Assembly: GCA_017501025.1 (NCBI GenBank) | Contig: JAFVXS010000007.1 | Coordinates: 1 to 5,284, forward strand | Direction: 5' to 3' | From: Alistipes sp. | GTDB taxonomy: Bacteria; Bacteroidota; Bacteroidia; Bacteroidales; Rikenellaceae | DNA: 5,284 bases | Shown: positions 1 through 5,284 of the stretch, piece by piece | How positions within the stretch are numbered: the first letter of the stretch is position 1 | Layout of the letters: each line of letters opens with the position of its first letter | The notes under the pieces: generated by a model | What the model was told of the DNA's origin: nothing | Database searches by the model: none | What the model saw: the letters and a program-made list of their open reading frames with translations, nothing else | Program-made: the position numbers and the translations under genes

Positions 1-1
1 A

Positions 2-724
2 ATAGCAGTTGTTGTCTTTGTTGCCCTATTTTTTGTCGAGGCGGGCTACGGCTACCTATTCAACCCAAAATACGGTCGCCCTATTCCGAATAAAATCGGT
101 TGGGTATTGATGGAATCGCCCGTATTTATCGCAATGTCTCTACTTTGGTGGTTTTCGGATGTACGTTTCGAGGCTGCTCCTCTGGTGCTGTTTCTGATAT
201 TTCAGACACACTACTTCCAGCGTTCGTTTATCTTCCCGATGTTGTTGCGTGGTAAGTCGAAGATGCCTTTGGGAATCGTATTGATGGGTGCAACATTCAA
301 TACGCTCAATGCTATGATGCAGGGCGGTTGGATATTCTACCTCGCACCGCAACAGAACTATTACGACGACTGGTTCAGCAAACCATACATATATATCGGA
401 ACATTGGTCTTCTTGGCAGGTCTGTTTATCAATCTGCAATCGGACTATATTATCCGACACCTGCGTAAAGAGGGCGATACTCGACACTATATCCCTATGG
501 GTGGTATGTTCCGCTATGTTTCGTCGGCGAACTACTTTGGGGAGTTTACCGAGTGGGTTGGTTTTGCTATCGCTTCGTGGTCGTGGTCGGGTGCAGTGTT
601 TGCACTTTGGACATTTGCAAACCTGGCACCACGAGCAAACTCGCTTTACAAACGCTACGAGCGTGAATTTGGCGACGAATTTACACAACTTAACCGCAAA
701 CGTATCTTACCGTTTATCTACTAA
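2..724 (+). CDS. Steroid 5-alpha-reductase (SRD5A family, '5AR'), 5'-partial
   Basis: Integral membrane enzyme expected to reduce the delta-4 double bond of 3-oxo-delta-4 steroids or bile acids to the 5-alpha product using NADPH. The frame is open from base 2, and the residues before the first in-frame TTG/ATG (107/110) already look like the family, so the true start lies left of the window: 240 residues are visible against about 255-260 in the family. Compared from memory with human SRD5A2, the steroid-carbonyl pair is present as Glu (visible residue 38, in MESP) and Tyr (71, in THYFQRS), 33 residues apart versus 34 for E57/Y91. The NADPH-site segments INLQSDYIIRHLR (143-155), IPMGG (164-168) and ANYFGE (176-181) follow, then PRANS with its Arg at 211 and the terminal RILPFIY. 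Several hydrophobic segments fit the multi-pass fold. It is followed 30 bp downstream by the flavoenzyme gene. Family is near certain; substrate is inferred. Confidence 0.95.
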   Translation: MAVVVFVALFFVEAGYGYLFNPKYGRPIPNKIGWVLMESPVFIAMSLLWWFSDVRFEAAPLVLFLIFQTHYFQRSFIFPMLLRGKSKMPLGIVLMGATFNTLNAMMQGGWIFYLAPQQNYYDDWFSKPYIYIGTLVFLAGLFINLQSDYIIRHLRKEGDTRHYIPMGGMFRYVSSANYFGEFTEWVGFAIASWSWSGAVFALWTFANLAPRANSLYKRYEREFGDEFTQLNRKRILPFIY

Positions 725-754
725 TTTTGCATATAACATTCAAACCTATAACAG

Positions 755-2002
755 ATGGAGAATAAAAAGGATTTGAGCCAATCAAAGCTCTTTACTCCCT
801 ACAAAATGGGTCCCGTAACACTTCGCAACAGAACTATTCGTTCGGCTGCGTTTGAGTCTATGGGTAAAGATTTTGGTCCTACGCAGGATTTGAAAGATTA
901 TCACGTCAACGTCGCACGAGGCGGTGTCGGAATGACTACTCTCGCCTATGCTTCGGTAAATCGTAGTGGTATTTCGTTCAATTCGCAACTATGGCTCCGT
1001 GATGAGATTGTACCTGCACTGAAAGATATTACCGATGCTGTTCACAACGAGGGTGCTGCCGTAGGCGTACAGATTGGTCACTGCGGAAATATGACACATT
1101 GGTCCACAGCAGGCAGTTTTCCGGTATCGGCATCGAACGGTTTTAATCTATACTCCCCGACGTTTCATCGTCGATTGAGACCTTCGGAACTTACTCAATT
1201 TGCAAAGGACTTTGGTCAGGCTGTACATACTGCACACGAAGCAGGTTTCGACAGCGTAGAGGTTCACGCAGGTCACGGCTATCTGATATCGCAATTTCTA
1301 TCGCCTTGGACCAATCGCCGACGCGACGAGTTTGGCGGCTCGTTGGAGAATCGTATGCGATTTATGAAGATGTGTCTTACGGAGGTAATGGAGGCTGCCG
1401 CAAAGTGCAATATGGCGGTATTGGTCAAGCACAATATGGAGGATGGCTTCAAGAGTGGTATTCAGGTACCCGAAAGTATCGAAATCGCAAAAGAGATAGA
1501 GAAGTTCGGAGTTCACGGAATTGTCCTCTCATCGGGCTTTGTATCGCGTTCGCCTATGGCAGTAATGCGTGGTCGAATCCCTACAAAAACAATGGGTTAC
1601 TATATGGGCTGGAACGAATGGCTGCAAAAGATTGTAGTGTCGCTCTTCGGTCAATGGATGATTAAGGATTACGACTTCGAGGAGTGCTTCTTCCTCGAAA
1701 ATGCAAAGAAGTTCCGCCAAGCACTCAAAGGTCCATTGGTATATGTGGGAGGTTTGGTATCACGCGAAGGTATCGAGCGTGTTTTGGACGAGGGTTTCGA
1801 GATGTTGCGGATGGCACGTGTGCTGATTAACGATCCCGACTTTGTCAATAAACTGCGTGAGGGCGATATCGCAACACGAGGCGGCTGCGACCATCGCGAC
1901 TACTGTATTGCACGAATGTACTCGGACAAGATGATGTGTTGCCACAACTGCAAGGAGCATATTCCTGAAAGATTGTGGAGAGAATTGCGTAAAATAAAGT
2001 AG
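755..2002 (+). CDS. Old Yellow Enzyme-type NADH:flavin oxidoreductase, putative 5-beta-reductase / delta-4-3-oxo steroid oxidoreductase ('5BR')
   Basis: FMN-dependent TIM-barrel ene-reductase of 415 residues. Family signs in order: the N-terminal FTPYKMGPVTLRNR segment (13-26), QIGH (106-109), the catalytic HAGHGY (171-176) running into the FLSP, RRRDEFGGS and ENRMRF elements (181-203), the phosphate-binding VGG (331-333), and LRMARVLINDPDF (351-363). It stops after the barrel and a Cys-rich tail, so it lacks the FAD/NAD(P) domains of the roughly 640-670-residue relatives BaiCD, BaiH and FadH. The family Cys cluster before the C-terminus is altered: Cys378 and Cys384 remain, but the middle position is Arg381; Cys395, 396 and 399 follow. 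Lying between a 5-alpha-reductase and a hydroxysteroid-type dehydrogenase, it probably interconverts 5-beta-3-oxo and delta-4-3-oxo steroids. The ATG at 755 places the conserved N-terminus correctly; no clear Shine-Dalgarno is seen. Family is certain; the steroid role is inferred from context and literature. Confidence 0.9.
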   Translation: MENKKDLSQSKLFTPYKMGPVTLRNRTIRSAAFESMGKDFGPTQDLKDYHVNVARGGVGMTTLAYASVNRSGISFNSQLWLRDEIVPALKDITDAVHNEGAAVGVQIGHCGNMTHWSTAGSFPVSASNGFNLYSPTFHRRLRPSELTQFAKDFGQAVHTAHEAGFDSVEVHAGHGYLISQFLSPWTNRRRDEFGGSLENRMRFMKMCLTEVMEAAAKCNMAVLVKHNMEDGFKSGIQVPESIEIAKEIEKFGVHGIVLSSGFVSRSPMAVMRGRIPTKTMGYYMGWNEWLQKIVVSLFGQWMIKDYDFEECFFLENAKKFRQALKGPLVYVGGLVSREGIERVLDEGFEMLRMARVLINDPDFVNKLREGDIATRGGCDHRDYCIARMYSDKMMCCHNCKEHIPERLWRELRKIK

Positions 2003-2003
2003 T

Positions 2004-2810
2004 ATGCGACGCGGAGAGGTAGAGAAGGGGACAAAAACAGCACTTGTCACAGGTGCATCGATGGGTATCGGCCTATGCTATGCCGAGCAGCTTGCTGCAT
2101 TGGGTTACAATCTAGTATTGGTAAGCCGTAGCGAAGAGCAGTTGCAGCAGGTGTCGGAACGTATCTCGCAGCAGTACGATGCAAAGGTCACAATACACGT
2201 TCAAGACCTTGCGAAGATAGATGCCGCCGAAGAGTTATTTGATTGGTGCAACGAGAGCGGCTTCAAAATCGATGTATTGATTAACAATGCGGGTATGTTC
2301 TCGTTCTGCGATATACTCAACACCCCTATTGACCGCATAAAGCAGACAATATTGCTACACGACGTGACCAACTCGATACTCTGTAAACTCTTTGCCAAAG
2401 ATATGGCAGAGCGTGGTGGAGGTCATATCCTCAATATGTCTTCGTTCTCGATTTGGATGCCGTTCCCCGGTTTGTCGCTATATAGTGCCAGCAAATCCTA
2501 TTTGAAGAGTTTTTCGGTTGCCTTCTCAAAGGAGGTCAAGGAGTTGGGTGTAAAAGTTACGGCTGTTTGTCCCGCAGGTATCGCCACAGATTTGTATGGT
2601 CTATCGCCACGTTGGCAGAAAATCGGTCTTAAACTTCACGCCCTATCGACTCCTAAATTCTGTGCCAAACGAGGTTTGAATGCATTGTGGCGTGGCACTC
2701 GATGCACCGTACCCGATTGGTGGTGCCGACTATTTATCCCGATATGTCTGATTCTTCCCGGATTTGTGATACGTCGATTGCGAAGATTTACCAACAAGTG
2801 GCAAAAATAG
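2004..2810 (+). CDS. Short-chain dehydrogenase/reductase, putative 3-beta-hydroxysteroid dehydrogenase
   Basis: Classical Rossmann-fold SDR of 268 residues, expected to interconvert 3-oxo and 3-hydroxy steroids or bile acids as the last step of the operon's pathway. Visible motifs: TGASMGIG cofactor loop (16-23), Ser-Arg after the second strand (41-42), which favours NADPH, Asp68 in QDL, NNAG (94-97), catalytic Ser147 and the YSASK active site (Tyr160, Lys164), then CPAGIATD (189-196). By ungapped comparison with relatives, the Asn of the catalytic tetrad appears to be His119. The C-terminus (about 238-262) is a Trp/Leu/Ile-rich stretch followed by a basic RRLRR run, seen in the DltE/17-beta-HSD-like branch and suggesting contact with the membrane, where the 5-alpha-reductase sits. 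ATG 2004 begins 1 bp after the preceding stop, implying translational coupling. The SDR call is certain; 3-beta specificity is inferred from the gene trio and could be 3-alpha or another position. Confidence 0.9.
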   Translation: MRRGEVEKGTKTALVTGASMGIGLCYAEQLAALGYNLVLVSRSEEQLQQVSERISQQYDAKVTIHVQDLAKIDAAEELFDWCNESGFKIDVLINNAGMFSFCDILNTPIDRIKQTILLHDVTNSILCKLFAKDMAERGGGHILNMSSFSIWMPFPGLSLYSASKSYLKSFSVAFSKEVKELGVKVTAVCPAGIATDLYGLSPRWQKIGLKLHALSTPKFCAKRGLNALWRGTRCTVPDWWCRLFIPICLILPGFVIRRLRRFTNKWQK

Positions 2811-2813
2811 AGA

Positions 2814-3530
2814 TTAGAGACGTCCGATAATAAATATTGTCGGGCGTTTCTGTATATCGGGCAACTGCACACGTCGCCACTCTGCAATGCTCTGCATCTT
2901 AATATACTCGGCAGGCGACGATATATCACACGCTATCGCAAGGCGGGTTTCGGGTTGGCAATGTCTTAAAATAGCCTCCGCAAGACGAATATTGCGATAT
3001 GGTGCCTCAATCATTACCTGCGATTGATGTTCGCTAATTGCACGGCTCTCCAAACGTTTTATAGCTCTACCGCAATCCGGCTCTTTTACCGGCAAATAGC
3101 CATTGAAAGCGAACGACTGACCGCTCAAACCCGACGCCATAACAGCCATCAAAATCGACGATGGCCCGACAAGCGGCACTATACGGATATTGTGCGAGTG
3201 GCACAAAGCAACCACCGCCTGACCAGGGTCGGCAACAGCAGGTACACCAGCCTCGGAGATTACGCCTGCACTGCGTCCCGCAATGATTGGTGCTACCATC
3301 TTGGCAACATCGCCTATGTTTGTGGTATGCTCATTTAGTTCGACAAACTCGGCATCATCAATACGACGACTATATCCGACCTTCGACAGAAAACGACGTG
3401 CCGAACGGATATTCTCAACGATAAAGTAGTCGAGCGAGTTGATTACCTCCATATTATTTGGTGGCAAAACCGCATCGATTGCAGAGTTATCGCTAATCGG
3501 AGTAGGTATCAAGTATAGTGTCGCAGCCAT
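2814..3530 (-). CDS. RsmI-family SAM-dependent methyltransferase paralogue (tetrapyrrole-methylase fold)
   Basis: A 238-residue protein of the family containing RsmI, which 2'-O-methylates C1402 of 16S rRNA. Recognisable segments: LYLIPTPI (5-12), the ENIR segment (39-42), SEAGVPAVADPG (92-103) matching the SAM-binding SDAGTPLINDPG of E. coli RsmI, RIVPLVGPSS (116-125), and FNGYLPVK (142-149) matching the RsmI EGFLPAK. It differs from RsmI in ways that suggest a paralogue: the GN after PTPI is SD, EDTR is ENIR, GTP is GVP, and it is about 50 residues shorter than the 286-residue E. coli protein, lacking its C-terminal extension. ATG 3530 is 5 bp after the murF-alr stop, so the two are almost certainly cotranscribed. 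Its stop lies 3 bp from the stop of the convergent dehydrogenase gene. Fold and SAM binding are confident; the RNA target is unknown, so no symbol is given. Confidence 0.88.
   Translation of the reverse strand: MAATLYLIPTPISDNSAIDAVLPPNNMEVINSLDYFIVENIRSARRFLSKVGYSRRIDDAEFVELNEHTTNIGDVAKMVAPIIAGRSAGVISEAGVPAVADPGQAVVALCHSHNIRIVPLVGPSSILMAVMASGLSGQSFAFNGYLPVKEPDCGRAIKRLESRAISEHQSQVMIEAPYRNIRLAEAILRHCQPETRLAIACDISSPAEYIKMQSIAEWRRVQLPDIQKRPTIFIIGRL
2816..2851 (+). terminator. Candidate terminator hairpin of the steroid operon, inside the 3' end of the convergent gene
   Basis: The arms 2816-2830 and 2837-2851 pair over 15 bp around a 6-base loop (TAAATA). In the plus-strand transcript all 15 positions pair, three of them as G-U wobbles. 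In the minus-strand transcript those three become A-C mismatches, so the fold is clearly more stable in the steroid-operon mRNA. It starts 6 bases after the dehydrogenase stop codon. No good U-tract follows on the plus side (the arm ends TTTCT, then GTATAT), which lowers confidence in pure intrinsic termination. On the minus side a run of five T lies about 8 bases past the weaker stem, so weak bidirectional action is possible. The element also encodes the last residues of the methyltransferase on the other strand. Confidence 0.6.
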
Positions 3531-3535
3531 AACAA

Positions 3536-5284
3536 CTATTCGTTTACATAGATTCGTTTTACACGCTTATCAACCGACGTGAGTATCTCGTACGGTATTG
3601 TACCCAGGCACCGTGCCATATCCTCGGGTGTGTTTCCCTCAATTGGCGAGAATACAACAACCTCGTCGCCCTCGCTGACGCCGTCGATATCCGTAATGTC
3701 GATCATACAGCTATCCATACAGATTCGCCCCACAATCGGAGCGGCCTTACCATTCACAAGCATCGACCAACGACCCTCACCCAGAAGACGATTAAGACCA
3801 TCTGCATAACCGATAGGCACCGTTGCAATCACACTATCACGCGATAATTGCCCTGCACGGCCATAGCCAATCGTATCGGTTGCCGCGACTCTTCGAATTT
3901 GAACTATACGGCTACGCAGAGTCGAGACCATTTCGAGAGCCGGATTGTGTTCAAACCCGAAGCCATAGAGTCCCAATCCCAATCGACAAGCATCGTAATG
4001 AGCTTGCGGAAAACGAACGATTGCTGCCGAAGCTGCTGCGTGACGCATAACACGATATGGAAGATGCTTTGTGATACAACTGCTCAACTGCTCAAACGTC
4101 GCAATCTGTTGCAGTGTGAAGTCGTCGCTATCGGTCATATCGGAGGTTGCCAAATGCGTAAACAACGAAGCAACCTTTACCACATCCTCCGCTGCATCAA
4201 GTGTAGCGAGCAACTCCTCGATATCATCCTGTTCAAAGCCTAAACGGTGCATTCCCGTATCGAGTTTCAGGTGTATAGGATAGTGACTGACACCGTGACG
4301 ACGAGCAACATCTACGAATGTACGCAACGAGCGAAGTGAATATATTTCAGGCTCCAATGCCGCATCAATCATCGCATAGAAGCTTGCATCGTCGGCATTG
4401 AGTACCAAAATTGGCATTGTAATACCCTTCCGACGTAACGTAACACCCTCATCCGTGAAGGCAACAGCAAGATATGCCACCCCCTGCTTTTGAAGCATCT
4501 GTGCCACCTCGACATCGCCAGCACCATAACTTGCCGCTTTAACCATAGCAATCAATCGGGTTTTAGGTGCCATAAACGAACGGAAGTAGTTGATATTGCG
4601 AGCCATAGCCTGCAAATTAACCTCCAATACAGTCGTATGACTACGACGTTCCAAACGGTGCGATATTCGCTCGACCATAGCCATACGATTGCCCTTGATA
4701 AGTACTACCGAATCGGTAATATTCAACATATCAACCTGCGACAGCAACATATCGGTATTGGCATAGAATTGCGACCCTGCTGCAAACTTATGGCGATGCG
4801 ACAACAGATGTTCGCCCACACCGACAAACATATCGACACCCGCACCACGTACCAATGTCGCCACTCTGTTATAGAGTTCATCTTCGTCGAAACCACTCTG
4901 CAAAATATCCGATAGAATCAACACCAGACGACGCTCTCCGCACAACGAACGAGCATAGTCGAGTGCTATCGACAACGAGTTTATGTCGGAGTTATAACTA
5001 TCATCTATAATCAACGAGTTGGCAATACCCTCCTTCAACTCCAACCGCATACTCACCTGCTGCAAGCGACTCAAATCGGGCTCTTCATAGCCCATTGCAC
5101 GGAAAAATGCCACCGTACAGGCTGCATTACGCTGCGATGCCATATCTCGTTGCTCTTCGATTTCACAACCTCGGGCATCAATCAACTCTCGGTCAGCATA
5201 TCGTTGGCGTATCGACTCGGCAAGTTCCGTATAGTCGCCGTGATATATAATGGTCTTTGCATCTTCGGCAATCAACAACTTTTC
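3536..5284 (-). CDS. murF/alr: Bifunctional MurF ligase / alanine racemase, 5'-partial
   Basis: Fusion of UDP-MurNAc-tripeptide:D-Ala-D-Ala ligase with PLP-dependent alanine racemase, a Bacteroidota arrangement; the protein supplies D-alanine and carries out the D-Ala-D-Ala addition step of cytoplasmic peptidoglycan precursor synthesis. The frame is open to the window edge, and the TTG at 5278 is an internal Leu codon, not a start. 582 residues are visible of a usual 800-plus, so the MurF N-terminal and ATP-loop regions are missing. MurF part (visible about 1-212): RLEL, IDDSYNSD (93-100) and the KGNR segment (197-200). Racemase part (about 218-582): PLP Lys249 in MVKAASYG, HLKLDTGMHRLGF with the Lys and Arg expected near the active site, RLGLGLYGFG, the second catalytic base Tyr474 in IGYGRAG, PIGYADGL, and GRICMDS. 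Both active regions look intact. The methyltransferase gene follows after 5 bp. The identification is secure. Confidence 0.96.
   Translation of the reverse strand, partial: EKLLIAEDAKTIIYHGDYTELAESIRQRYADRELIDARGCEIEEQRDMASQRNAACTVAFFRAMGYEEPDLSRLQQVSMRLELKEGIANSLIIDDSYNSDINSLSIALDYARSLCGERRLVLILSDILQSGFDEDELYNRVATLVRGAGVDMFVGVGEHLLSHRHKFAAGSQFYANTDMLLSQVDMLNITDSVVLIKGNRMAMVERISHRLERRSHTTVLEVNLQAMARNINYFRSFMAPKTRLIAMVKAASYGAGDVEVAQMLQKQGVAYLAVAFTDEGVTLRRKGITMPILVLNADDASFYAMIDAALEPEIYSLRSLRTFVDVARRHGVSHYPIHLKLDTGMHRLGFEQDDIEELLATLDAAEDVVKVASLFTHLATSDMTDSDDFTLQQIATFEQLSSCITKHLPYRVMRHAAASAAIVRFPQAHYDACRLGLGLYGFGFEHNPALEMVSTLRSRIVQIRRVAATDTIGYGRAGQLSRDSVIATVPIGYADGLNRLLGEGRWSMLVNGKAAPIVGRICMDSCMIDITDIDGVSEGDEVVVFSPIEGNTPEDMARCLGTIPYEILTSVDKRVKRIYVNE

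Larger units (their letters stand above)
2..2810 (+). other. Putative steroid / bile-acid C5-epimerising operon (5AR-5BR-3-beta-HSDH)
   Basis: Three same-strand genes with gaps of 30 bp and 1 bp, ending at a candidate terminator hairpin. All three families act on steroid rings A/B: SRD5A, OYE-type ene-reductase and SDR. From memory, published work on gut Bacteroidota described this trio in making isoallolithocholic acid from 3-oxolithocholic acid through 3-oxo-delta-4 and 3-oxo-allo intermediates. Whether further genes (a transporter, a regulator or more dehydrogenases) precede the visible part cannot be seen, because the first gene is cut by the window edge. The promoter must lie upstream of base 1. 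Confidence 0.75.

Noticed and set aside
107..112. TTG/ATG as the start of the first gene
   Set aside because: The frame is open upstream to the window edge, and the upstream residues continue the SRD5A N-terminal pattern, so these codons are internal.
140..688. 182-codon open frame on the minus strand, antisense to the 5-alpha-reductase gene
   Set aside because: It is a shadow of a secure gene; the translation is Cys/His/Arg-rich, resembles no family and has no operon context.
722..729. TAATTTTG at the end of the first gene matches the Bacteroides -7 promoter consensus TAnnTTTG
   Set aside because: No TTTG -33 element lies at suitable spacing upstream, and the match overlaps a TAA stop codon in an AT-rich gap, so chance is likely. 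An internal promoter for the second gene is possible but unsupported.
1306..1665. 119-codon plus-strand open frame inside the flavoenzyme gene
   Set aside because: It lies out of frame within a conserved enzyme and has no recognisable protein features.
3848..4243. 131-codon plus-strand open frame opposite the racemase region
   Set aside because: It is antisense to well-conserved racemase motifs and has low-complexity Ser/Cys-rich content typical of a shadow frame.
5276..5278. TTG as the start of the MurF-Alr gene
   Set aside because: The frame runs on to the window edge, and the visible protein lacks the MurF N-terminal and ATP-binding regions, so the real start lies outside.
1..5284. CRISPR array, tRNA/rRNA gene, IS element or long repeats
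   Set aside because: No repeated spacer pattern, tRNA-like cloverleaf, transposase-like protein or sizeable direct or inverted repeats were seen apart from the hairpin at 2816-2851.

Overview
The window comes from a Bacteroidota genome, most likely a gut Bacteroidales. The strongest marker is the right-hand gene: a MurF ligase fused to an alanine racemase, an arrangement typical of this phylum. A short RsmI-like methyltransferase paralogue next to it and starts without clear Shine-Dalgarno sequences fit the same assignment. Genus cannot be fixed from this sequence; Rikenellaceae, Odoribacteraceae and Parabacteroides-type lineages are all plausible.

Left half, plus strand (2-2810): a compact three-gene set with gaps of 30 bp and 1 bp. 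It encodes a membrane steroid 5-alpha-reductase of the eukaryotic SRD5A type (5' end outside the window), a single-domain Old Yellow Enzyme-type NADH:flavin oxidoreductase, and a classical short-chain dehydrogenase. This trio matches the 5AR / 5BR / 3-beta-HSDH gene set reported from human-gut Bacteroidota for making allo (5-alpha) bile acids such as isoallolithocholic acid. In the inferred scheme the flavoenzyme interconverts 5-beta-3-oxo and delta-4-3-oxo steroids, the SRD5A homologue reduces the delta-4 bond with 5-alpha geometry, and the dehydrogenase reduces the 3-oxo group to a hydroxyl. The net result is inversion at C5 (A/B ring fusion from cis to trans) and, if the last enzyme is 3-beta specific, at C3. 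Substrate and stereochemistry are inferred from family and gene grouping; the DNA does not show them directly. A 15-bp hairpin just after the last stop is a good candidate terminator for this operon.

Right half, minus strand (5284-2814): a core-type pair transcribed towards the steroid operon. The bifunctional MurF-Alr gene enters from the right edge, lacking its N-terminal part, and supplies D-alanine and the D-Ala-D-Ala ligation step of peptidoglycan synthesis. Five bases downstream lies a 238-residue RsmI-family methyltransferase paralogue with altered signature motifs. The two transcription units meet tail to tail with only 3 bp between stop codons, so the candidate terminator of the steroid operon lies inside the last twelve codons of the methyltransferase gene.

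No RNA genes, mobile elements, CRISPR arrays or long non-coding stretches are visible; coding density is nearly complete. Promoters of both units must lie outside the window.
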